A program made the position numbers and the translations under genes. From Sphingobium trunci (lineage in GTDB: Bacteria; Pseudomonadota; Alphaproteobacteria; Sphingomonadales; Sphingomonadaceae), in contig NZ_JAKUJY010000004.1 of assembly GCF_022664535.1 (NCBI RefSeq), positions 62,001 to 126,000 of the forward strand: a stretch of 64,000 nt of DNA, read 5' to 3'. The notes beneath the pieces are model-generated. The model saw only the letters and a list, made by a program, of their open reading frames with translations, was not told the DNA's origin and searched no databases. Each line of letters opens with the position of its first letter. Within the stretch, counting starts at the first letter, position 1. Shown one piece after another: positions 25,766 through 33,614 of this stretch.

Positions 25766-25778
25766 CAGACCTAGTTAT
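25766..25778. promoter_or_regulatory. TAACNAGGT-type operator (exact core), divergent
   Basis: CAGAC-CTA-GTTAT; the other strand reads ATAAC-TAG-GTCTG with core TAACTAGGT. Twelve nt upstream of the CoA ligase start (25754) and 184 nt upstream of the amidohydrolase start (25962), so it can serve both directions. Confidence 0.6.
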
Positions 25779-25961
25779 ATAAGTGAACTCTCTAGCGCGT
25801 AGTGTTGACGGGAGGCAAGCCCATTTCGGCGCCAGCCGGGAAAATGGCGCGCCGGGAGCGGGATTTGTCCCAGATCAAAGATGATTGTCCGTCATCTTTT
25901 ATGATGGCCCGGCAGCAGGCGCCCATGCCCGGCCGCAGCCTTTGACGGAGAGGATTCACCC

Positions 25962-27272
25962 ATGCAGATGAACGATATGGTGATCGCCAGCGTCGACGAT
26001 CATATCATCGAACCGCCGACCATGTTCGACCAGCATCTGAGCGCCGAACATCGCAAATATGCGCCACGCTATGTCACCGGCGCCGACGGTCATGCCTTCT
26101 GGTCCTGGGACCATGAGGATATGCGAACCTATAATATCGGCCTCAACGCCGTGGTCGGCCGCCCGAAGGAAGAATATGGCACGGAGCCGATGAACATCGA
26201 CCAGATGCGCAAGGGCACCTGGGATTCGGGGGCACGCATCGACGACATGAATGCTTCGGGCATGCTGACCTCGGTCAACTTCCCGACCTTCTGCAGCTTT
26301 GACGGTAGCTGGTTCTGGCGGGCGAAGGACAAGGACAATGCCGCCCGCGTCATCGCCGCCTATAATGACTGGCATATCGACGAATGGTGCGCGCCACATA
26401 GGGGGCGCTACATTCCCACCGCGATCCTGCCGCTTTGGGATGTGCAGACCGCGATCCGCGAATTGCAGCGCGTCATCAGGAAGGGATGCCGATCGATCAG
26501 CTTCCCGTCCAATCCGCTGAACCAGGGCGCCCCTGCCTCGATCCACGACGAGATGTGGGAGCCTTTATGGGCGCTGTGCGACGATGAGCAGGTCGTGCTG
26601 AACTGCCATATCGGTACCGGCCAGCCCGCCGCCTTCGCGTCGGGCGCCTCGCCGATCTCGGCCTGGATCACCTCGCTGCCGATGGCGATCGGCACCGACG
26701 CCGCCGATCTGCTGCACCTGACCGCCCTGCTGCGCTATCCCAATCTCAAATTCTCGCTGTCCGAAGGCGGGATCGGCTGGATTCCCTATATGCTGGAGCG
26801 CGCCGATTTCGTGTACCGGCATCACGGCGCCTGGGTGCGCTGCCAGTGGGGCGGCAAGCTGCCGTCCGAAGTGTTCCGCGAACATTTTCTGTGCTGCTTC
26901 ATCGAGGATCGCTTCGGCTGCGCCAATTATCAGGCGGTGGGCGAGGATCTGATCGCCTATGAGTGCGATTATCCGCATTCCGACTGCACCTGGCCGTCGG
27001 TGGCGGAGGAATTGTGGGAGAATGTGAAGGGCCTGCCGACTGGCGTGATCGACAAGATCACCCACGGCAATGTCTTCTCATTTTTCGGCGTCGATCCGGT
27101 GGCGGAACTGGGTGGTCGCGACAATTGCACCGTCAGCGCGTTGCGCGCCAAGGCCCTGAACGTCGATGTCAGCGAGCGCTCGCTGCCCGGCAAGGATGCC
27201 CGCATCATCGGCCAGGCCGACCGGGCCGTGACCTGCGCCGATGTTCAGGTGACGCTGGCGGAACGCAAGTAA
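25962..27272 (+). CDS. Amidohydrolase-2 family metal-dependent hydrolase/decarboxylase (second copy)
   Basis: 436 aa, the same length and layout as the 16642-17952 protein: MQMNDMVIASVDDHIIEPP start with metal motif DDH (12-14), NCHIGTGQPA, SEGGIGWIPYMLERADF, and CDYPHSDCTWP. The two are clear paralogues, not recent duplicates, as many internal positions differ. TIM-barrel hydrolase/decarboxylase with unknown substrate. Start ATG behind GGAGAGG. Divergent from the ligase/crotonase operon with a shared operator-like site; followed by a strong terminator. Confidence 0.88.
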   Translation: MQMNDMVIASVDDHIIEPPTMFDQHLSAEHRKYAPRYVTGADGHAFWSWDHEDMRTYNIGLNAVVGRPKEEYGTEPMNIDQMRKGTWDSGARIDDMNASGMLTSVNFPTFCSFDGSWFWRAKDKDNAARVIAAYNDWHIDEWCAPHRGRYIPTAILPLWDVQTAIRELQRVIRKGCRSISFPSNPLNQGAPASIHDEMWEPLWALCDDEQVVLNCHIGTGQPAAFASGASPISAWITSLPMAIGTDAADLLHLTALLRYPNLKFSLSEGGIGWIPYMLERADFVYRHHGAWVRCQWGGKLPSEVFREHFLCCFIEDRFGCANYQAVGEDLIAYECDYPHSDCTWPSVAEELWENVKGLPTGVIDKITHGNVFSFFGVDPVAELGGRDNCTVSALRAKALNVDVSERSLPGKDARIIGQADRAVTCADVQVTLAERK

Positions 27273-27305
27273 AGCGGCAGGCTGGAAAAGACCGGCCCAA
27301 GCAAG

Positions 27306-27336
27306 ACGGGCGGAGCATGATGCTCCGCCCGTTTTT
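27306..27336 (+). terminator. Intrinsic terminator after amidohydrolase 2
   Basis: 12-bp perfect stem ACGGGCGGAGCA / TGCTCCGCCCGT with a 3-nt loop, followed by TTTTT. Ends the plus-strand amidohydrolase transcript before the convergent thiolase. Confidence 0.88.
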
Positions 27337-27392
27337 CCTGTTCCGCATCGTCCGGCCCGGCAGGTTATGCCACCTGCCGGCCCGGAAACGCC

Positions 27393-28646
27393 TTAGAGGC
27401 GCTCGATGATGATTGCAGGCGCCATGCCGCCGAACGCGCACATCGTGATCAGGGCATAGCGGCCGCCCGAGCGTTCCAGCTCGTCCAGCGCGGTGCCGAT
27501 CAGGATCGATCCGGTCGCGCCGATCGGATGGCCAAGCGCGATGGCGCCGCCGTTGATGTTGACCTTGGCGCGATCGATGCCGAGATCGCGGATGGTCTTC
27601 TCGGTCACCACCGCGAAGGCCTCGTTGATTTCCCAGACGTCGATATCGTCCACCGTCAGACCGGCGCGTTCCAGCGCCTTCTTCGCGGCCGGGACGGGGG
27701 CGTTGAGGATCAGTGTCGGGCAATCGCCCGCGTTGACCGCGGTCACGATCCGCCCGCGCGCTTTCCAGCCATTGTCCTTCATGCCCTGTTCGGAGGCCAG
27801 CAGCAGCGCGGCCGATCCGTCGACGACGCCCGAGCTGGTGCCCGCATGGTGGGTCGGCTCCCACTTCAGGTCGGGATATTTGCGCTCGATCATCTGGCGC
27901 ATGGTGGTGCCGTCCGGCGCAGCCGCCATTTGCTCAACCGCGCCGAAGGCGGGCTTCAGCGAGGCCAGCGATTCAGGCGTGGTTTGGGGGCGCGGATATT
28001 CCTCGCGATCCAGCGCGACGGTGCCATCCTCGTTGTAGACCGGCACGACGCTCTTGTCGAAGCGGCCTTCCGCGATCGCCGTGGCGGCCTTGCGCTGGCT
28101 GTCGACGCCCAGCGCTTCCAGTTCGGCGCGGCTGATGCCTTCCATTGCCGCGATCGCATCGGCGGCCACGCCCACATTGCTGATCGGGTGCTTGTCGTAG
28201 AATTTGTCGTTGCCCTTCGACCAGCCAAGGTCGGCGTAGGGTGTGCCCTCGTTCCACATCGCGATCTCGGCCTGGTGGCTCATCATCTCGGTGCCGCCGG
28301 CAACGACCACATCCTCGAAGCCGGACATGATCTGGCTGGCCGCGAAGGCCACGCTGGTGATGCCGCCGCCGCAGAACCGGTCGAGCGTGACGCCCGATGC
28401 CTTGGTATCCCAGCCGGCATAAAGCGCGCTGAACCGGCCAAGGTCGCCCGATTGCTTGCCGTTCTGCGTGCTGGTCGACCAGACGATGTCATCGACCTTG
28501 CTGGTGTCGAGGTTGTTGCGCTCCTTCAGCGCATTGAGCACCGTGGCGCCCAGGACGTGCGGATGAAGGTGCGCAAGTGCGCCCTTGCCCAGCTTGCCGA
28601 CTCCGCGAGGCGTACGAACAGCGTCGATAATATAGGCATCAGCCAC
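27393..28646 (-). CDS. Acetyl-CoA C-acyltransferase (thiolase, FadA type)
   Basis: 417 aa thiolase with all active-site elements: nucleophile Cys in DRFCGGGIT (about residue 91), WEINEAFA, GHPIGATG with the catalytic His, and the second Cys in CAFGG near the C-terminus. Cleaves 3-ketoacyl-CoA with free CoA. Monocistronic on the minus strand, with a weak copy of the operator motif 53 nt upstream. Together with the FadB-like protein at 33615 it could complete normal beta-oxidation. Confidence 0.94.
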   Translation of the reverse strand: MADAYIIDAVRTPRGVGKLGKGALAHLHPHVLGATVLNALKERNNLDTSKVDDIVWSTSTQNGKQSGDLGRFSALYAGWDTKASGVTLDRFCGGGITSVAFAASQIMSGFEDVVVAGGTEMMSHQAEIAMWNEGTPYADLGWSKGNDKFYDKHPISNVGVAADAIAAMEGISRAELEALGVDSQRKAATAIAEGRFDKSVVPVYNEDGTVALDREEYPRPQTTPESLASLKPAFGAVEQMAAAPDGTTMRQMIERKYPDLKWEPTHHAGTSSGVVDGSAALLLASEQGMKDNGWKARGRIVTAVNAGDCPTLILNAPVPAAKKALERAGLTVDDIDVWEINEAFAVVTEKTIRDLGIDRAKVNINGGAIALGHPIGATGSILIGTALDELERSGGRYALITMCAFGGMAPAIIIERL

Positions 28647-28698
28647 GAATATTCTCCTTTACCTCATCTGGCCGGGTACGTCCCGCCGACTCTGAAGG

Positions 28699-28711
28699 TT
28701 CACCTAGACAA
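28699..28711. promoter_or_regulatory. Weak TAACNAGGT-type site
   Basis: TTCAC-CTA-GACAA; other strand TTGTC-TAG-GTGAA, two mismatches to the core but the central CTAGGT is kept. It lies between the thiolase (start 28646, minus) and the ligase (start 28912, plus). Confidence 0.3.
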
Positions 28712-28911
28712 CTATCTTTGACAGGCCAACAGGGAAGTTTTAACCGGGATGCGGGTGACCGCCGCAAACCCCGGTGTCAGGTGCGCTCGCGGTGGATATA
28801 GGAGAGCGATGGGATGATGGGAAGGAGTCCGGACATTTTCGGTGCCGTCATGAAAAAAGGGACATTCTCCTCGTGGTCGCATGGGCCGGCCGCCGGGCGG
28901 GAAGTCGCCGC

Positions 28912-30417
28912 ATGACCGGCCTGCCCGAACTGATCGCCGCCGTCCTCGCCATCGATCCGGCGGCCGAAGCCGTCGAATTCGAGGGCCGCTGGGAAAGCTG
29001 GGGCGGCCTCCACGCCCGCATGGCCGCTATCGATTCGCTGATCGCATCGCAGGTGCGGGGAGGGAATGTGCGTGTCGGCGTGATGCTGCGCAACCGCCTG
29101 CCGCATCTCTCTGCCCTCTATGCCGCGGTGACCGGCGGCCGCTGCCTGGTGACGCTCAACCCGCTCTATCCCGATGCCGTCATCGCTTCCGACATCGCCG
29201 CGCTGCGTCTGCCGGTGATCGTCGCGGCGCGATCCGACCTCGAACGGCCCGGCGTGGCGGAGGCCGCGCGGGACAACGGCACCGCGCTCATCGCCTTGCC
29301 GGACGCATGGGACGAAGCACCCGTCCTCTTGCAGCCGCACGATCCCGCCCGTGGCGCCAACCCCGCCGCCCCCGGCATCATGATCGAGATGCTGACGAGC
29401 GGCACCACCGGCATTCCCAAGCGCGTGCCGATCACCCGCGCCGCGTTCGAGGCAAGCTTCAACGTCACCCTGCGGGCCGAGGGCGCGCTGGACGAACGGC
29501 CGCAACTGCGTCCCGGCGTCGCCGTATCGCCCGCGCCGCTCACCCATATCGGCGGGGTATGGGGTTCGCTGACCTCGCTCTGCCTCGGCCGCCGTTTCGT
29601 CCTGCTCGAACGCTTCTCGGTCCCGGTCTGGGCCGATGCGATCCGCCGCCATCGGCCGCGCGCCACCGGCCTTACCGCCGCCGGCCTGCGCATGATCCTG
29701 GACGCCGACATCCCGGCCGAGGCGCTGTCCAGCTTGAAGGTCGTCTCCGCCGGCGCCGCGCCGACCGATCCTGCCCTGATCGACGCCTTCATGGACCGCT
29801 ACGGCATTCCCGTCCTCACCAATTATGGCGCGACCGAATTCGCCGGGCCCGTCGCGCGCTGGACGCTGCCCGACTTCAAGGAGAAGTGGCGGGAGAAGCG
29901 CGGCTCGGTCGGCCGCCTGCACGGCAATGTCGAAGGCCGCGTGGTCGACCCCGCGACCGGCGAAACCCTCCCACCGGGCGAGGAAGGCGTGCTCGAACTG
30001 CGTGCCGCGCAACTCATCGATCCCAGCGGCTGGCTGCGCACCACGGACAAGGCGCGGCTGGACGCGGACGGCTATCTCTGGATCACCGGCCGCGCCGATG
30101 GGGTCATCAATCGCGGCGGCTTCAAGGTCAGCCCGGAGGATATCGTGCGCCGCCTGGAAGAGCATCCCGCCATCCGGGAAGCGGCCGTCGTGGGCGTAGC
30201 CGACGAGCGGCTGGGCCAGGTGCCCGCCGCCGCCATCATCCTGAAACGCGACGCCGCGCCGCTGGACGAGGCGGAACTTTCCGCTTATCTGCGCCAGAGT
30301 CTGGCGCCTTATCAGGTGCCGGTCCACTATCGGATCATGGACGACTTCCCGCGCACGGCCTCGATGAAGCCGGTATTGCCGGAAATCGCCAAGCTCTTCA
30401 TCCAGAACGACCTATAG
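28912..30417 (+). CDS. Acyl-CoA synthetase (AMP-forming ligase), second
   Basis: 501 aa ANL ligase: P-loop LTSGTTGIPKR near residue 160, NYGATEFAGPVA (A5), GWLRTTDKARLDADGYL (A7-A8), GVINRGGFKVSPEDI hinge, and a C-terminal RTASMKPVL with the Lys position. The A7 aspartate is kept (TTDKA) although the usual TGD is TTD. Distinct from the ligase at 24255, so it probably activates another intermediate. ATG 28912 chosen; upstream in-frame GTG codons add an unconserved tail. First gene of ligase-crotonase-hydrolase operon. Confidence 0.9.
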   Translation: MTGLPELIAAVLAIDPAAEAVEFEGRWESWGGLHARMAAIDSLIASQVRGGNVRVGVMLRNRLPHLSALYAAVTGGRCLVTLNPLYPDAVIASDIAALRLPVIVAARSDLERPGVAEAARDNGTALIALPDAWDEAPVLLQPHDPARGANPAAPGIMIEMLTSGTTGIPKRVPITRAAFEASFNVTLRAEGALDERPQLRPGVAVSPAPLTHIGGVWGSLTSLCLGRRFVLLERFSVPVWADAIRRHRPRATGLTAAGLRMILDADIPAEALSSLKVVSAGAAPTDPALIDAFMDRYGIPVLTNYGATEFAGPVARWTLPDFKEKWREKRGSVGRLHGNVEGRVVDPATGETLPPGEEGVLELRAAQLIDPSGWLRTTDKARLDADGYLWITGRADGVINRGGFKVSPEDIVRRLEEHPAIREAAVVGVADERLGQVPAAAIILKRDAAPLDEAELSAYLRQSLAPYQVPVHYRIMDDFPRTASMKPVLPEIAKLFIQNDL

Positions 30418-30428
30418 GAGATGCCCTG

Positions 30429-31226
30429 ATGTCACTGCTCCGGATCGAACGGAACGGCCATGTCGCAACGCTGACGCTTGATCGCCCCGACAGCCTCAAC
30501 GCGCTGGGCTCGGATGGTGACGGCAAGATTTTCCAGCAGGTCTGCGAAGAGCTGAACGACGATCTGGACGTGCGCTGTGTCATCCTGACCGGCGCTGGCA
30601 AGGCCTTTTCGGCGGGCGGCGATGTCAAGGCGATGCGGGCGCGCACCGGCAATTTCGGCGGCGGCGGCGTCGATCTGCGCAATCATTACCGCACGAACAT
30701 CCATCTGATCGCGCGCGCCCTATACGGCCTCGACGTGCCGTTGATCGCCGCGATCAACGGTCCCGCCATCGGGCTTGGCTGCGATGTCGCCTGCTTCGCC
30801 GATATCCGCATCGCATCGGAAAAGGCGCGCTTCGGCGTCACCTTCCTGAAACTCGGCCTGATCCCGGGCGACGGCGGCTCCTGGCTGCTGCCCCGCGCCA
30901 TCGGCCAGAGCCGGGCGTCCGAACTCTTCTTCACCGGCGACGTGATCGATGCGCCGACCGCCGCCGAATGGGGTCTCATCAGCCGGGTCGTGCCGCACGA
31001 CAGCCTGATGGACGAGGCGATGGCCATGGCGACGAAGATCGCGGCGATGCCGCCCCATGCGCTGCGCCTGACCAAGCGGCTGATGCGCCAGGGCCAGTCG
31101 ATCAGCTATGATGCCGCGCTGGATCTGGCCGCCTCCACCCAGCCGCTGATGCACCTGACCGAAGATCATATGGAGGGGCTGGACGCCCTTCTGGAAAAGA
31201 GACCGGCGGACTTTTCCGGCCGATGA
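30429..31226 (+). CDS. Enoyl-CoA hydratase/isomerase family protein
   Basis: 265 aa crotonase: FSAGGDVKAMR oxyanion loop, INGPAIGLGCDVACFAD, FLKLGLIPGDGGSWLLPR. The first catalytic glutamate is replaced by Asp (GCDVA) and the second by Phe (VTFLKLG); an Asp is present in PGDGG as in isomerase-type members. Start ATG at 30429, 11 nt after the ligase stop, with a GGAG ribosome site; stop overlaps the next ATG. Likely acts on the product of the ligase before it. Confidence 0.88.
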   Translation: MSLLRIERNGHVATLTLDRPDSLNALGSDGDGKIFQQVCEELNDDLDVRCVILTGAGKAFSAGGDVKAMRARTGNFGGGGVDLRNHYRTNIHLIARALYGLDVPLIAAINGPAIGLGCDVACFADIRIASEKARFGVTFLKLGLIPGDGGSWLLPRAIGQSRASELFFTGDVIDAPTAAEWGLISRVVPHDSLMDEAMAMATKIAAMPPHALRLTKRLMRQGQSISYDAALDLAASTQPLMHLTEDHMEGLDALLEKRPADFSGR

Positions 31227-32116
31227 CCCTGATCCGGCCGATGACTCAGGCGCCCGGCTGGTTCGAGGAGGCGCTCGCGCAGGAGCCGGAGCGGGGCACC
31301 GCCGTCGTGGACGGCTGCACGCTCGAAACCATGGCATGGGGCAAGGCGGGCGATCCGGGCCTGCTGCTGCTCCATGGCAATGGCGCGCATGTCCATTGGT
31401 GGCGGCCCTTCGCGCCCTTTTTCGCGGAAGGCACGCGCGTGGGCGCCTTTTCCTGGTCCGGCATGGGTGGTTCCGAGCGCCGGACGCATTATGATTTCGA
31501 CCTGCACCGGCGCGAGATCTGGGCAGCGAGCGAGGCGATGGGCCTGTTCGATCATCAGGCCAGACCCTGGATCGTCGCCCACAGCTTCGGCGCGATCCCC
31601 GCGCTGTTCGCCGTATCGGGCGAGGGCGGGGACCGGTTCGGCGGACTGGTGATCGTCGATTCGGGCTATCGCCCCAACCCGGCGGTCAGCCCGTTCGAAG
31701 ACCGGCCGCAATGGACCAATCCGGGCTATGCGACGCTGGCCGAGGGCGCGGTGCGCTTCCGGCTCCGTCCCGAACAGCCCTGCCCCAACGACTGGATGCT
31801 CGATTTCATCGCCGCCCATTCGCTGGATCTGCGCGCGGACGGGCGCTGGCACTGGTCGTTCGATCCCGCCGCGGACCGCATGCGCGGGCTGGCGTCGGGC
31901 GAGGATGTGGCCGCGGCGATCCGGGGCGCCCGATGCCCGCTCGCCTATGTCTGGGGCGAACATTCCGCGCTGATGACGCCGGACATGATGGCGATGAACC
32001 GGGATATCGCCGCCCCCGGGACGCCATTCGTGGAGATACCGGGAGCCGCCCATCACCTGATGCTGGACCAGCCGGTCGCCTTCATCGCCGCGATCCGTGC
32101 CCTCGTCCCGGCCTGA
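31223..32116 (+). CDS. Alpha/beta hydrolase
   Basis: 297 aa. LLLLHGNGAHVHWW is the oxyanion-hole HG region; the nucleophile elbow is AHSFG (first Gly of GxSxG replaced by Ala), the acid is probably in YVWGEHS, and the His in GAAHHLMLDQP. A soluble esterase, lactonase or C-C hydrolase. Translationally coupled (ATGA) to the crotonase. In a ring-degradation context a meta-cleavage-type or thioester hydrolase is plausible, but nothing fixes the substrate. Confidence 0.87.
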   Translation: MTLIRPMTQAPGWFEEALAQEPERGTAVVDGCTLETMAWGKAGDPGLLLLHGNGAHVHWWRPFAPFFAEGTRVGAFSWSGMGGSERRTHYDFDLHRREIWAASEAMGLFDHQARPWIVAHSFGAIPALFAVSGEGGDRFGGLVIVDSGYRPNPAVSPFEDRPQWTNPGYATLAEGAVRFRLRPEQPCPNDWMLDFIAAHSLDLRADGRWHWSFDPAADRMRGLASGEDVAAAIRGARCPLAYVWGEHSALMTPDMMAMNRDIAAPGTPFVEIPGAAHHLMLDQPVAFIAAIRALVPA

Positions 32117-32182
32117 TCGCGGCGTGTTTCGGCGCAGCGGCCGTCGCTGCCGGACAATGCCGGTTGCCTGGGCTGGAGAATC

Positions 32183-32195
32183 ATAACATAGTGAG
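32183..32195. promoter_or_regulatory. Weak TAACNAGGT-type site before MFS gene
   Basis: ATAAC-ATA-GTGAG, two mismatches to the core TAACNAGGT; 72 nt upstream of the MFS start. Listed only because it sits in the same context as stronger copies. Confidence 0.22.
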
Positions 32196-32267
32196 CTTCG
32201 ACAATTCAGGCACATGCTGCGCCTGCCGCCGCTGCGATCCGCCGTGCCGCCCTTTAAGGAGAGAATG

Positions 32268-33518
32268 ATGAGTGCAGATGGGCGGCCGCGCGGCTGGTAC
32301 CACGGCTGGAACATCGTTGCCGTGTGCATCCTGTGCAACATGTCCGGCATCGCGCTGACGATGAACAGTTTTTCGCTGTTCCTCCCCGGCTGGACCACGG
32401 AATTCAAGGCGCCGATCAGTTCGATCGCGCTGGCGATCACGCTGTTCAGCATCGGCACGGCGGGCCTCTCCTATGTGATCGGCCATTGCGCGGGCCGCTA
32501 TCCGGCGCGCTGGCTGTTCGGCGGCGGTCTCTTCCTGCTGGGCCTCAGCCATATCGCCATCGCCTTCTCGACCGCGCTCTGGCAGGTCTATCTCATCTAT
32601 ACGGTCGCGCTGCCCGTCGCCATCGGCTTCAGCGCCATGATCCCCAGCCAGTCGCTGGTGTCGCGCTGGTTCGTGCGCAGAGTCGGCCTGGCCATGGGCC
32701 TGACGGCGGCCGGTTTGGCGGTCGGCGGGATCGTCTTCCCGCCCGCCGTGGTCCTGTTGCTGCCGACGCTGGGGTGGCGCGGCATCTGGGGCGGGTTCGG
32801 CATCGTCATCCTTCTGGTCATCCTGCCCATCGCCATGTGGGCGCTGCGCGACCGTCCCGCCGCCGACGATCCCTTCGGCTATGTGACCGCGCGCAGCGGC
32901 GGGGGTGCGCATCAGGCCGCCATTTCCTTCGGCAGGATCATCCGGCGCCTGAACTTCTGGCTCATCCTCGCGCCGTTCCTGGCGGTGCAGTGCATCAGCG
33001 TCTCCACCTATGTGGCGATCGGCCCGATCATCCTGAAAAATGGCGGCGCGGCGCCTGCGGTCGGCATGTTCCTGTCCTTCTACAGCGGGGCAGCAATGGC
33101 CGCCAAACTGGCGTCGGGTTGGCTGTCGGACCGCATCGGCAACCGCGTGCCCATGACGATCGCGGCCTTCGGCGCGGCGGCAGGGGCCTTCCTGCTGATG
33201 ATCCCCAATGTGGATCCCGCCTTCCTGATCGGAACCGCCGTGGTCAGCGGCATTTCCGGCGCGGTGTGGACGCTGCTCGCCTCCGCGTTGCTGGCGGAAT
33301 TCGGCCCGGCCTCCTTTTCCCGGGTCTTCGGCCTTGCCTGCGCCCTGTCCCCGGTCGGCACCCTTGCCCCGCCGCTGGTCGCCCGTTCGGCCGAACTGAC
33401 GGGCTCCTTCCAGGGCGCGCTGCTGGTGCTCGGCTGTCTGTGCGGCGTCTCGGCGCTGCTGATGCTCCTGTTCTTCAGGGATCAGCCCCGCCATGCCGTC
33501 CTGCAGGCCGCGGAATGA
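32268..33518 (+). CDS. MFS transporter, OFA/monocarboxylate-type
   Basis: 416 aa, 12 predicted membrane helices. YHGWNIVAVCILCNMSGIALTMNSFSLF at the start and ASGWLSDRIGNRVPM (motif A) in the middle resemble oxalate/formate and monocarboxylate porters of the MFS. Inner-membrane uptake of an organic acid is likely. I use the second ATG (32268), 6 nt after AGGAG, over the ATG at 32265. Separated by about 150 nt from the hydrolase gene, so it may have its own promoter. Confidence 0.87.
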   Translation: MSADGRPRGWYHGWNIVAVCILCNMSGIALTMNSFSLFLPGWTTEFKAPISSIALAITLFSIGTAGLSYVIGHCAGRYPARWLFGGGLFLLGLSHIAIAFSTALWQVYLIYTVALPVAIGFSAMIPSQSLVSRWFVRRVGLAMGLTAAGLAVGGIVFPPAVVLLLPTLGWRGIWGGFGIVILLVILPIAMWALRDRPAADDPFGYVTARSGGGAHQAAISFGRIIRRLNFWLILAPFLAVQCISVSTYVAIGPIILKNGGAAPAVGMFLSFYSGAAMAAKLASGWLSDRIGNRVPMTIAAFGAAAGAFLLMIPNVDPAFLIGTAVVSGISGAVWTLLASALLAEFGPASFSRVFGLACALSPVGTLAPPLVARSAELTGSFQGALLVLGCLCGVSALLMLLFFRDQPRHAVLQAAE

Positions 33519-33526
33519 TCACAAAG

Positions 33527-33539
33527 CGCACTAGGTGAG
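33527..33539. promoter_or_regulatory. Weak TAACNAGGT-type site before FadB-like gene
   Basis: CGCAC-TAG-GTGAG: keeps CTAGGT but differs at two core positions. It lies 76 nt upstream of the start at 33615. Confidence 0.3.
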
Positions 33540-33614
33540 ATAGCTTCTCAACCTCCGTTGCAGTTTTGCTGATTTCAGGGCAAGAGGCGGCCAACCCTGT
33601 TTAAGGAGTGATGC

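Noticed and set aside
28881..30428. Upstream extension of the crotonase frame (30429-31226) through the ligase gene
   Set aside because: The first 500 or so codons are out of frame with the ligase, Arg-rich and without motifs; the crotonase starts at the ATG at 30429 with its own ribosome site.
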